A stretch of 32,806 nt of DNA from an uncultured Chlorobiaceae bacterium (lineage in GTDB: Bacteria; Bacteroidota; Chlorobiia; Chlorobiales; Chlorobiaceae). Positions 1 through 7,086 of this stretch are shown here, one piece after another. Below the pieces are notes generated by a model that worked only from the letters and a program-made list of their open reading frames with translations, was not told the origin of the DNA and ran no database searches. The translations under genes were made by a program, and so were the position numbers. Position 1 is the first letter of the stretch; the number at the start of each line of letters is the position of its first letter. The stretch is from assembly GCA_903869365.1 (NCBI GenBank), contig CAIPYV010000116.1, positions 1 to 32,806 of the forward strand, read 5' to 3'.

Positions 1-136
1 TATTAAATATATAAAAAATCGTTTTATTAGAAATATATTAAGACGTGATATTGTTTTAGGCGGTACTCTTACTCGCTGTATAAAAACATAAAATAGTAAC
101 TATTTCATAAGTTGGACACCAATCTGGGGATATGAA

Positions 137-1315
137 ATGCGAGGTTTGAAGTACATATCTTGGGGAAATAACTCGGGCTATGCAATTGCAGCAAAATCAT
201 ACGTTCGAGCCCTTATCGATGTTGGCATTGCTGTAACATGGACGCCAATCGTTTCCGGCAATAAACTGAACGAACCTGAACGCATAAACACATGGCCCTA
301 CTCAAAATTGAATACGGTTTGTAATCGAGCCATTGATTATGATACGGTACTCATTCATACCATTCCGGAATGTTATCCTGAGTGGATTGATAGGGAACGA
401 CTTCAAGGGCGTCGTATTTTTGGATACACCGTATGGGAGTTTGACTATTTACAAAATCATTGGCCGGAGATTCTGAATCGATTGGATGGTGTTATAGTTC
501 CCTGCACATGGAATGTTGATGTATTCCGAAATTCCGGTGTAACAGTCCCTATCCATGTGGTACCGCATTTGTCCCAGTTTGAGGATGTTTCAGTTCCGAC
601 CAACGCCAGCAGGATGGCCCTCCAGTCTCGACTTGGTAACGAAACCCAATATAAGGATTGCTTTGTCTTCTATACCATTGGGGAGTGGTCGAATCGTAAA
701 GCGCATTACCTGACACTTGAGGCATATTGGCAAGCCTTTGATGCTGATGACCCTGTCGTCATGATCGTCAAGACGAGCGCAAATGATATTACAACATGGC
801 ATCGTCACTGGCGAAATTTATTTCGCAACCGGCATCAAAACCCTGAAAAAAGTATAGCTAAACTGCTCAAGAAATATCCACATCCAGCACCGGTACTCAT
901 ACTGACGGATGACTCGCTGAGTGATGAGGAAATGTTCGCTTTACATGAAATGGGAGATTGTTACATTTCGCTCGCTCGTACGGAAGGATGGGGACTTGGC
1001 GCCTTCGAGGCTGCTCGCCTTGGAAAGCCCGTTGTGATGACCGGTTACGGTGGTCAGTTGGATTACCTTTCACCGGATCTCTCCTGGATGGTGGATTACG
1101 AAATGGTGTCGGTATACGAGCCTGGGAGACCTGCAAACCTCAAACCCGGGGTGCTTTGGGCAGCTCCGTCTGTTTCCCATGCAGCAACACAACTGCGAGA
1201 GGTTTATGACAACCAACTGGCCGCAACGGCCCAGGCACAGCAATTAGCTGGCCGTATTGCTGTTGATTTTTCCCGTGAGGCGACAGTCAACTCATTACTC
1301 GCGGCACTTTCATAA
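137..1315 (+). CDS. GT4-family glycosyltransferase, tandem copy 1
   Basis: The 392-residue protein looks like a retaining GT-B glycosyltransferase of group 1 (GT4), expected to add a sugar from a nucleotide-sugar donor to a surface glycan in the cytoplasm. The C-terminal half carries the donor-site signature EGWGLGAFEAARLGKPVV, with the E-x7-E spacing typical of GT4, followed by a GYGGQLDYL segment. The N-terminal YISWGNNSGYAIAAKSY resembles the acceptor-side loop of such enzymes. An ATG at 137 preceded by GGGGA about six bases upstream supports the start; an ATG at 132 is in another frame and stops at once. It is paralogous over its full length to the next gene. Donor and acceptor cannot be told from sequence. 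Confidence 0.85.
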   Translation: MRGLKYISWGNNSGYAIAAKSYVRALIDVGIAVTWTPIVSGNKLNEPERINTWPYSKLNTVCNRAIDYDTVLIHTIPECYPEWIDRERLQGRRIFGYTVWEFDYLQNHWPEILNRLDGVIVPCTWNVDVFRNSGVTVPIHVVPHLSQFEDVSVPTNASRMALQSRLGNETQYKDCFVFYTIGEWSNRKAHYLTLEAYWQAFDADDPVVMIVKTSANDITTWHRHWRNLFRNRHQNPEKSIAKLLKKYPHPAPVLILTDDSLSDEEMFALHEMGDCYISLARTEGWGLGAFEAARLGKPVVMTGYGGQLDYLSPDLSWMVDYEMVSVYEPGRPANLKPGVLWAAPSVSHAATQLREVYDNQLAATAQAQQLAGRIAVDFSREATVNSLLAALS

Positions 1316-1332
1316 TGTTAAAATAAACAGCT

Positions 1333-1405
1333 GTGGTCCCCAGCATATTTCATTTTGTTTTCGCTCGTAGAAGGTATCAACCGAACCTTTCAATCTGATG
1401 TACTG
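1333..1405 (+). pseudogene. Relic of the 5' end of the DXD sugar-transferase gene
   Basis: Starting at GTG 1333, about 70 bases align with the start of the gene at 2605: shared runs include CATATTTCATTTTGTTTTCG and CCGAACCTTT, then GATGTACT just before the second GT4 start. The original ATG is GTG and the frame shifts and stops at TGA. This is the scar of the tandem duplication and has no coding role. Confidence 0.8.
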
Positions 1406-1407
1406 AC

Positions 1408-2586
1408 ATGCGCACGCTCAAATACATTTCATGGTGCGATACGACAGGCTACGCCATCGCGGCCAAGTCCTACGTGCGTGCTTTGGTTGATGTTGGTGTT
1501 GACCTGACTTGGTCGCCTCTGCTGACAGGCCAGGGTGACGATGAAGTCTATGTGGCGACGAGCTTCCCTTGTCCGACACTGGGTCCAGTGTGCAATCGTG
1601 ACATCGACTACGATACGGTGCTTATCCACACCATACCGGAGCACTATCCCGAGTGGATAGAGAGGGAGCGCAGACCTGGTCGACGTATCCTGGGTTATAC
1701 AGTATGGGAACTGGAGCTCTTGCCTAAGCACTGGCCGGCCATCCTCAATCAGCTTGATGGCGTGATCGTGCCATGCCGCTCAAACGTCGAGGTTTTCCGG
1801 AACTCAGGCGTCACGGTGCCGATTCATGTGGTGCCACACCTTTCACAGTTCGAGAACATGGGTCCGGTGACGGATGCTGACCGTACCTCCATCCATGCAC
1901 GTATGGGGAAGTTTGCAGCTGATCACGAACGGTTTATCTTTTTACATGTCGGCTTCTGGTCCAATCGTAAGGCACCTTATCTTGCCGTGGAGGCTTACTT
2001 GCGTGCGTTTGATGCCAGTGATCGGGTGCTGATGGTTGTCAAGACCTCCTCCAAAGATATTACCAGCTGGCATCGCCACTGGCGTAACGGCTTTCGTCTA
2101 CGCCATCCTTCGTCGCAGCAATCGGTGAAAGCTCTGCTATCTTGCCACCCGGGCAGGGCACCGGTCGTTGTTATCGCCGACGACTTCCTCTCCGATCCAC
2201 AGATGCTGGCTCTGTATGAAATGGGAGATTGTTTTGTTTCGCTCACCCGTACCGAAGGGTGGGGGCTTGGCGCTTTCGAAGCTGCTCGCCTTGGAACACC
2301 TGTTGTGATGACCGGTTACGGTGGTCAGTTGGATTACCTTGCACCGGATCTCTCTTGGCTGGTAGATTACGAGATGGTACCTGTATACGAACCGATATGG
2401 TCTGCCAACTATAAACCCGGTGACCGTTGGGCTTCTCCCTCTGTTTCCCATGCAGCAACACAACTGCGAGAGATTTATGACAACCAGATGGCAGCAAGGA
2501 GCCGGGCACAGCACCTGGCTGACCGTATTGCTGTCAATTTTTCCACAAAGGCGACGATTACATCATTACTTGCAGCACTGTCATAA
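1408..2586 (+). CDS. GT4-family glycosyltransferase, tandem copy 2
   Basis: A 392-residue GT-B glycosyltransferase, the same length as the preceding paralog. It keeps the EGWGLGAFEAARLGTPVV donor-site motif, the GYGGQLDYLAPDLSWLVDYE stretch and the YISWCDTTGYAIAAKSY N-terminus. The acceptor-side half differs more than the donor half, so the copies may use the same donor on different acceptors (inference). The ATG at 1408 follows the duplication scar directly; no strong ribosome-binding site is visible. It is followed 18 bases later by the DXD sugar transferase, suggesting one transcript. Confidence 0.85.
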   Translation: MRTLKYISWCDTTGYAIAAKSYVRALVDVGVDLTWSPLLTGQGDDEVYVATSFPCPTLGPVCNRDIDYDTVLIHTIPEHYPEWIERERRPGRRILGYTVWELELLPKHWPAILNQLDGVIVPCRSNVEVFRNSGVTVPIHVVPHLSQFENMGPVTDADRTSIHARMGKFAADHERFIFLHVGFWSNRKAPYLAVEAYLRAFDASDRVLMVVKTSSKDITSWHRHWRNGFRLRHPSSQQSVKALLSCHPGRAPVVVIADDFLSDPQMLALYEMGDCFVSLTRTEGWGLGAFEAARLGTPVVMTGYGGQLDYLAPDLSWLVDYEMVPVYEPIWSANYKPGDRWASPSVSHAATQLREIYDNQMAARSRAQHLADRIAVNFSTKATITSLLAALS

Positions 2587-2604
2587 TGCCAGAATAAAAT
2601 AACT

Positions 2605-3510
2605 ATGATCCCCAACATATTTCATTTTGTTTTCGGTCTCAAGGAACAAACCGAACCTTTTCATTTGATGTACTACCTCTGTCTTGCTTCTTGTATCGAG
2701 GTGAACAAACCGGATAAGGTTTGTTTTCATTATCATCATGAACCGTATGGTGAATGGTGGGAGCAGATTAAGCCTAAACTCCATCTGCGGCGAATCCAAC
2801 CGGAACGTTTCGCAGCTGATTATCAATATGGTGATGCGTTCATAGGGCAGTATCGCTATGCCCATCTTTCAGATTTTTCTCGACTGCAGATACTTTACGA
2901 TGAAGGCGGATTCTACGCCGACATCGATACCCTTTTTCTGCGCCCCTTTCCTGTCAGTTGCTTGTCCGGCAAGTTCGTTCTGGGCAAGGAAAAAGCGCTA
3001 TTGGAAACCAAGGATGGCGGATCGTTGTGCAACGCGTGGATTGCTTCAGCAAAAAATGATGAATTTTGCAGACTTTGGCTTGAGCAGATGCCCTCTTCGT
3101 TTGATGGCACATGGAGCAATCACTCCACGCTGCTCCCATATCGGCTGAGTTGCCAGTTTCCTCATCTGATCGATGTCGAACCAGAAAGCTCTTTTTACGC
3201 TCTCGATTATACCAGGCAAGGAATTAATGCGCTTTTTCTCCATGATACACCATTGCCTGAGAACGCCTACAGCCTGCATCTATGGAACCATCTGTGGTTC
3301 AACCCAAAGCGACTTGACTTCAGTCATTTTCATTGCAACCTGTTAACCGTCGATTATGTTGTTTTTGCAAATACCACGTACGCCAGGCATGCCAGACGTT
3401 TTCTTCACAAGGATGTTGTTGGCAGCCTGTTGCGATATGGCAGTCAAACTGCAATATCTGTTCTCCGGCACCCATGGCACAACTTGCTCTCTTGGCAGGA
3501 CGCAAGATGA
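2605..3510 (+). CDS. DXD-type sugar transferase (GT32-like)
   Basis: A 301-residue protein of the Gly_transf_sug type (PF04488, GT32-like). The N-terminus MIPNIFHFVFG is the usual IPKIIH-like opening of the family. The block DEGGFYADIDTLFL contains the metal-binding DXD (D106, D108) that coordinates the nucleotide-sugar donor. The C-terminal SLHLWNHLWFN matches the family's H-x-W segment. It lies in the same direction, 18 bases after the GT4 copy. Its first ~70 bases were duplicated in front of GT4 copy 2. Its end abuts a relic of an ABC ATPase, suggesting this block was inserted into an older transporter gene. Confidence 0.85.
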   Translation: MIPNIFHFVFGLKEQTEPFHLMYYLCLASCIEVNKPDKVCFHYHHEPYGEWWEQIKPKLHLRRIQPERFAADYQYGDAFIGQYRYAHLSDFSRLQILYDEGGFYADIDTLFLRPFPVSCLSGKFVLGKEKALLETKDGGSLCNAWIASAKNDEFCRLWLEQMPSSFDGTWSNHSTLLPYRLSCQFPHLIDVEPESSFYALDYTRQGINALFLHDTPLPENAYSLHLWNHLWFNPKRLDFSHFHCNLLTVDYVVFANTTYARHARRFLHKDVVGSLLRYGSQTAISVLRHPWHNLLSWQDAR

Positions 3511-3616
3511 TCTAAGTTTGGTTTACATAACCAATCGAACGCCTAACCTACGCTTTGCAGATGGAGTCCTTCAGATGCATAACGGCGAACTCGACGACAT
3601 CCCAATTGCATCATGA
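3506..3616 (+). pseudogene. C-terminal remnant of an ABC-transporter ATPase
   Basis: An open stretch in another frame from the preceding gene reads DDLSLVYITNRTPNLRFADG then VLQMHNGELDD, ending at TGA 3614-3616. This resembles the H-loop and tail of exporter ATPases (pattern VIxITHR...L..ADR.L.L..G.L), with N in place of the H-loop histidine. The stop overlaps the ATG of the next GT gene by four bases (ATGA), as in a real operon junction. No Walker A or B region is present, so only the 3' end survives. The identification rests on about 30 residues. Confidence 0.45.
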
Positions 3617-4812
3617 ATAATGTTAAGCCTGTCGCGCTGTTACTGACGCCAGTATTGCCTCAGCCCGGAGGATCCGGGCGTGCGTTTCGTGCATGGGATT
3701 GGCTACAGACATTAGGTAAAACTCATCGAGTTCATGTCGTGGTCACGGATCCGTCGATAAAGGTGTCTATGCTTCATCATGACTTACCTGCTGAAAAAGT
3801 TATTATGGTTGGCCATACCCTGCAATTGACCAGCAGAACATTTAGCCGTTTCGGAATGCTGTTTCCCTTTTTGGTGTTAGGGTCCCAGAAATTTGTTGTT
3901 GATTGGTTGCACCCTGTGTCGAAAAAGATTTTGGATATTTGTCTGGCTGATCTTGCTGATGAACCGGTTAAACATATCCTTGCATACAGGTTTTATCTCC
4001 ATGATGTCGCAATTTCTTTGTCAGAGAGGTTTCCTGAAGCTGTTCTTGAACTTGACATGGATGACTACGAGCCGCAGACACGGTTGAGCGTTGCTGGTGC
4101 ACAGGCTCGTTTGGGACGTTATGCCGATGCAGTACGTTGCCTTTCTGCTGCGATCCAGTATTGGTTTCTGGAAAGGCAAGTTGCGAAACGTTATCATACA
4201 GTGTATCTGGCATCTGAAGGGGATTGCCCTCAATTTCCAAGAGGTAAAGGGACGGTAATTGCTTGTCGCCCAAACAAAATTGTGTTTCCTGCTTATTTAC
4301 CACATGCTCCTGCCATCGGTGAATTACGCATGCTGTTCGTTGGCTCTCTGAGTTATCCTCCAAATGAGGAGGCTGTGAGAATTTTGGCTACAGGAATCTT
4401 GCCAGAGCTGCAACGGCGCCTCAAACGCCCATTTCGGTTATTTGTTATAGGGCGACAACCATCTCCTGAGGTGAAGTCACTATTAAAGCAAACGGAGCAT
4501 GTGGATTTTGTTCCGGATGCTGATGATTTGGCTGCATTTTACGCCGATTCCCATATAGTGCTTATCCCATTACGCGCAGGCGGGGGAACCAAACTGAAGA
4601 CCTTGGAAGCTTTCGCGTACAGACGCCCTGTCATTTCAACGCGTCACGGTGTTCGCGGACTTGGGGCTGTAGTAGGCGAGCATTACCTGCATGCGGAGAC
4701 GCCCATGGAGTTTGCTGAAGCAGTCATAAGGCTTGAAGCGGATCCTGACTTGTCAGAGCGTATTGCTCAAGCAGGATGGGAACTCTGTTCAAGAACTTTT
4801 CGGGTTGAATAG
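3613..4812 (+). CDS. GT4-family glycosyltransferase
   Basis: A 399-residue protein with a GT-B fold layout. The N-terminal LLTPVLPQPGGSGRAFRAWD resembles the opening glycine-rich loop of GT4 enzymes. The C-terminal half has MLFVGSLSYPPNEEAVRIL, a VDFVPDADDLAAFYADSHIV block, then PLRAGGGTKLKTLEAFAYRR, the donor site of GT4 members that build peptidyl or capsular glycans. The start ATG overlaps the stop of the ABC-ATPase relic. The C-terminus (ELCSRTFRVE, then TAG) ends soon after the final helix region and is followed at once by a broken GT4, so it may be slightly shortened. Probably catalytically intact. Confidence 0.8.
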   Translation: MNNVKPVALLLTPVLPQPGGSGRAFRAWDWLQTLGKTHRVHVVVTDPSIKVSMLHHDLPAEKVIMVGHTLQLTSRTFSRFGMLFPFLVLGSQKFVVDWLHPVSKKILDICLADLADEPVKHILAYRFYLHDVAISLSERFPEAVLELDMDDYEPQTRLSVAGAQARLGRYADAVRCLSAAIQYWFLERQVAKRYHTVYLASEGDCPQFPRGKGTVIACRPNKIVFPAYLPHAPAIGELRMLFVGSLSYPPNEEAVRILATGILPELQRRLKRPFRLFVIGRQPSPEVKSLLKQTEHVDFVPDADDLAAFYADSHIVLIPLRAGGGTKLKTLEAFAYRRPVISTRHGVRGLGAVVGEHYLHAETPMEFAEAVIRLEADPDLSERIAQAGWELCSRTFRVE

Positions 4813-4876
4813 ACGCGAGGGACTAACTAATTTTTATGGATTTCGTCCGAAAAAAAGTAAACCAAGTTTTGTGGAA

Positions 4877-5569
4877 ATGCTTTTTATTTTATCTATAGCG
4901 AGTGGTTACGGTGGCGCGGAACGTAGTATTGAGACCATTATGCGGCATCTTCCCCTTGGCCTTCCCGTTCTATTCCAAACCCTATGGTCCGTCTGAATGT
5001 GAAATCATACCCGACATGATTGATTTGCCGTCAGATGGTATCACTATCAAATACACAGGGCCGATTCTTCATCTGGCCACTATATCCCCATGGAAAGGCC
5101 ACGTCTTCTTAATGATGGCAGTCTATTGCCTGAAGGCTAAGGGAATAACGTCAATTCGCGTTTCATCTTATGGAATTGTTCGCGATCCGTTCATAAAAAA
5201 TTCTTTGACGTCTTTTATAGCTCAACTTCATATAGATGATTGTTTTTTTCTTGGTGGATATATCTCTGACCCGACGCCCTATCTTAGGGAATGTCGAGCA
5301 GTTGTTGTCTCATCGGTCTCGCACTCCGGAGGCCCCGAGACTTTTTGTAGGGCACACAACTGATCAACCATGAAGTGGATGGATTACTTGTTCCAGAAGG
5401 GAATTATGAGGCACTTGCAGCAGCTCTTCAGCGCTTGATTGAATCACCGGATTTGTGTTGTAAGCTCGGAGAATCTGGCTATGCGAAAGTGGCAAAGTCC
5501 TACCAATCATCACAGGTGACTCATCAATTATTAGATTATCTCTGTGGCGCCAGGGACGTTGGTGAATAG
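4877..5569 (+). pseudogene. Broken GT4 glycosyltransferase
   Basis: Three segments of one GT4 protein lie in two frames. Segment 1 (ATG 4877) reads MLFILSIASGYGGAERSIE, the usual GT4 N-terminus. Segment 2 (about 4990-5363, shifted by one) reads ILHLATISPWKGHVFLMMAV and SSVSHSGGPETF, the donor-domain start and the E-x7-E region. Segment 3 (back in the first frame, to TAG 5567-5569) reads LINHEVDGLLVPEGNYEALA, the usual C-terminal part. A normal GT4 has about 370-400 residues; here about 230 remain. This implies one large deletion between segments 1 and 2 and a smaller one after PETF. No function is expected. Confidence 0.8.
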
Positions 5570-5888
5570 CTCGCTTCTATCACCATTTTGATTTTGCCCT
5601 CCAGCCCTCTCATCCTGTCTTTTTCTTTTTCGAACATAGGTGAACAACAAGTGCAGACAAGTGAAAGGCTCTATTGCTTACGCGTGTCCATATACTGATT
5701 TATTGCATTGAAATTACAATACCATCAGACGATCTGCATGTGCTTCATACTTACGATCATTTTCCGTAGCCGGTAATGGATGTAAAAATTCAAAAAAAAT
5801 CTTGAGCACTCTTTGTTTTACCAATCAAAAGTCAGATATTTAATATGATTGTTTAACTGTGATTAATAAACCATAATCTTTTATTCCT
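5570..5888 (+). promoter_or_regulatory. Upstream region of the first precursor gene
   Basis: 319 bases without a gene. The last ~180 bases (from about 5708) recur upstream of the second precursor at an offset of 660-662 bases. The conserved core is GCACTCTTTGTTTTA followed by CAAT and AAAGTC. TTGTTT with an 18-base gap to TATTTA could be a promoter in this copy, but the second copy does not keep the -10-like part. Just before the start codon AATAAA (5865-5870) and TTTATT (5880-5885) could pair. No Shine-Dalgarno sequence is visible. Confidence 0.5.
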
Positions 5889-5993
5889 ATGAATAACAAT
5901 AACGCAAACCCCGAGCATTCCTTACCGGTCAGCTCATCATTACGCACTTGGTCTGAACCAAGCTTGATTTACTTATCAGGTGATAAAACAGAA
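5708..5993 (+). repeat. Duplicated precursor promoter and leader, copy 1
   Basis: About 285 bases similar to 6369-6655. Similarity covers the upstream region and codons 1-35 of the precursor, then stops abruptly at the end of the leader. The downstream core sequences show no clear nucleotide similarity. Confidence 0.75.
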
Positions 5994-6047
5994 AAACTTC
6001 CATTACATATTTTATTTGATAATACAATGGATACACAGGCATCGTAG
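5889..6047 (+). CDS. Putative lasso-type RiPP precursor peptide 1
   Basis: A 52-residue peptide. Residues 1-35 are nearly the same as in the second small gene at 6551: PEHS, PVSSSLRTW and IYLSGDKTE are shared. The leader has W21-x-x-P24-x-x-I27 and T34, close to the Y-x-x-P-x-L ... T pattern by which lasso B1 proteins recognise leaders and B2 proteases cut after T(-2). Cutting after E35 gives a 17-residue core beginning KLPLHILFD, in which D44 is position 9, a usual ring-acceptor position. The last residue is serine, the site phosphorylated by lasso-associated kinases. Lys as residue 1 is unusual (Gly is commonest). It lies upstream of a complete set of lasso-type maturation genes. Confidence 0.65.
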   Translation: MNNNNANPEHSLPVSSSLRTWSEPSLIYLSGDKTEKLPLHILFDNTMDTQAS

Positions 6048-6164
6048 CTTGTTATCCATGACCTGAACGCATACCCTGAGAAGTCACCGATAACGGTCTT
6101 TTTTTTATCAATGGTCAACGCGCCGTTGTCTTGGTGGATGATTGGAGGTTGAAGTGCTTGTAAA

Positions 6165-6344
6165 TCAGGTTGAGTCATCAATGCGGGCTTTGTGGTGAAG
6201 CCCGTTTATATTTTTTTTTACAGTCAGCATCTTTGGCTTGTTTACATCCTGACCTTGCCCCTTTCCGACTGTTGCTGGCAGATTCAGGTTTTCTTCACGG
6301 GTCGGTTTACAGTCCATGTACTTGCGGCTCAACTGACTGAACAA
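6165..6344 (-). other. Unrecognised open frame on the minus strand
   Basis: A 59-codon open frame (TTG at 6344 or ATG at 6315-6317) containing LSRKYMDCKPTREENLNLP and VGKGQGQDVNKPKMLT. The composition looks protein-like rather than random, but I do not recognise a family and see no ribosome-binding site. It overlaps the terminator-like hairpin. It could be the remnant of an older gene. Confidence 0.2.
6184..6219 (+). terminator. Rho-independent terminator after precursor 1
   Basis: CGGGCTT (6184-6190), a 7-base loop and AAGCCCG (6198-6204) form a perfect 7-bp stem followed by TTTATATTTTTTTTT. It points along the plus strand, about 140 bases after the precursor 1 stop. It would separate the transcripts of the two precursors. 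Confidence 0.75.
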
Positions 6345-6368
6345 TTAGCCTTTTAAGTATCAGACAAT

Positions 6369-6655
6369 CCCACTACAATACTTTTACGTCACACATCACC
6401 ATAGCTTCTCCAGTTATTTTCCGTCGCAGGTAATGAGGTAATGAAGGTATTCCAAAAAAAATGGAGGGCACTCTTTGTTTTATCAATAAAAAGTCGGAAA
6501 TTGAATAGTGATGTTTTTATTTGACTAATAAACCAAAATCTTTTATTCAAATGAACAATAATGACGAAAGTTCTGAGCATTCAACGCCGGTCAGCTCATC
6601 ACTGCGTACGTGGGTTGAACCACGTGTAATTTACTTGTCAGGTGATAAAACTGAA
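6369..6655 (+). repeat. Duplicated precursor promoter and leader, copy 2
   Basis: Second copy of the ~285-base unit at 5708-5993, carrying the same GCACTCTTTGTTTTA element, the AATAAA/TTTATT arms and the leader codons. Offset between copies is 660-662 bases. Confidence 0.75.
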
Positions 6656-6721
6656 CGTAGACATAAATTATTTTTCTTTGTAGAGGAGGCTTCCCCTTTT
6701 GGTCAACTTGGGCCATCATAA
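6551..6721 (+). CDS. Putative lasso-type RiPP precursor peptide 2
   Basis: A 56-residue peptide with the same leader as precursor 1 (W21-x-E-P24-x-x-I27, IYLSGDKTE ending at residue 35) and an unrelated 21-residue tail, RRHKLFFFVEEASPFGQLGPS. It again ends in serine. If cleavage is after E35, the first acidic residues are positions 10 and 11, outside the usual 7-9 ring. If cleavage is one residue later, E45 becomes position 9. The conserved leader with a freely changing core and the fixed C-terminal serine are strong signs of a RiPP precursor pair served by one enzyme set. ATG 6551 is chosen because it aligns with precursor 1; an upstream TTG at 6521 lies in the untranslated repeat. Confidence 0.65.
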   Translation: MNNNDESSEHSTPVSSSLRTWVEPRVIYLSGDKTERRHKLFFFVEEASPFGQLGPS

Positions 6722-7086
6722 TATCAGCAAACGGGAGGTTGTTAAGTAAATGAAGGTAATTACGGCTAACCGATTCCCTTTTCAGTCTCTGTTGGTGTTG
6801 CATGAGACGATACCAAGTGGTATCCATTTGATGTAAACCATGCCGAGAACCTGGATAAGATATGGCATGGAATCAGTTATGTCTTTGGCTTGAACCGAGC
6901 CTCATTTAATGTTTCCCCTATTTCTGCTGGGGGCATGGTTTCGCACAGGTCGATGGAGGCCTTCATAATATTGGAATGAAGCAAACTTATGATTATGCAT
7001 CAAGTCCAGCATCATGCAATATTTGAAAGACTTTTGACCTAAAGAAAAAAATTACCGAATATTCTTACAATAAAAGACCTTTCGAC
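6722..7086 (+). other. Gap between precursor 2 and the maturation genes
   Basis: 365 bases. The middle part (6806-6979) looks like a fragment of a DUF1877-type gene. The rest shows no gene I can support. An SD-like GGGAGG (6733-6738) precedes a 28-codon frame at 6750, which I do not consider real. No clear terminator lies between precursor 2 and the nucleotidyltransferase gene, so read-through is possible. Confidence 0.5.
6806..6979 (+). pseudogene. Fragment resembling a DUF1877 (YfbM-like) protein
   Basis: A 57-codon open stretch with no start codon near its 5' end. It contains DDTKWYPFDVNHAENLDKIW followed by HGISYVFGLNRAS, recalling the LDKAWHGIHFLLTG block of DUF1877 (PF08974) proteins. 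Such proteins have about 160 residues, so only the central part would remain. It sits between precursor 2 and its enzymes, indicating that the precursor pair and the enzyme genes were brought together, or separated, by rearrangement. Confidence 0.4.

Larger units (their letters stand above)
137..2676 (+). repeat. Tandem duplication of a GT4 gene plus the start of the next gene
   Basis: Two diverged units about 1271 bases apart. Positions 137-1315 match 1408-2586 at protein level throughout, and 1333-1404 match the first ~70 bases of the downstream gene (2605 onward) at the same offset. The copy boundary therefore lies inside the 5' end of the downstream sugar-transferase gene. A 39-base stretch is identical (1031-1069 and 2302-2340), while the 5' halves are much more diverged and copy 2 is GC-richer there. 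Confidence 0.85.
6048..6550. other. Gap between the two precursor genes
   Basis: 503 bases. From 5' to 3': a stretch with no recognised content; a terminator-like hairpin (6184-6219); an unrecognised open frame on the minus strand (6165-6344); and the second copy of the precursor upstream region (from about 6369). In that copy AATAAA (6527-6532) and TTTATT (6542-6547) repeat the potential hairpin seen before precursor 1. Confidence 0.6.

Noticed and set aside
5979-6047. A lasso core beginning at Gly31 (GDKTE...)
   Set aside because: No Asp or Glu then falls at positions 7-9, and these residues are conserved as leader in both precursors.
5969-6181. A 70-codon minus-strand frame over the end of precursor 1
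   Set aside because: It lies antisense to the precursor, has no ribosome-binding site and matches no family I know.
6521-6550. TTG-start extension of precursor 2 by ten residues
   Set aside because: It falls in the untranslated repeat, and the equivalent extension is not shared by precursor 1.
6750-6836. 28-codon frame after a GGGAGG sequence downstream of precursor 2
   Set aside because: Spacing from the site is long (about 11 bases), there is no leader motif, and it overlaps the DUF1877-like stretch in another frame.
5570-7086. An insertion sequence between the GT island and the RiPP genes
   Set aside because: The repeats are direct and carry precursor genes; no transposase frame or terminal inverted repeats were seen.
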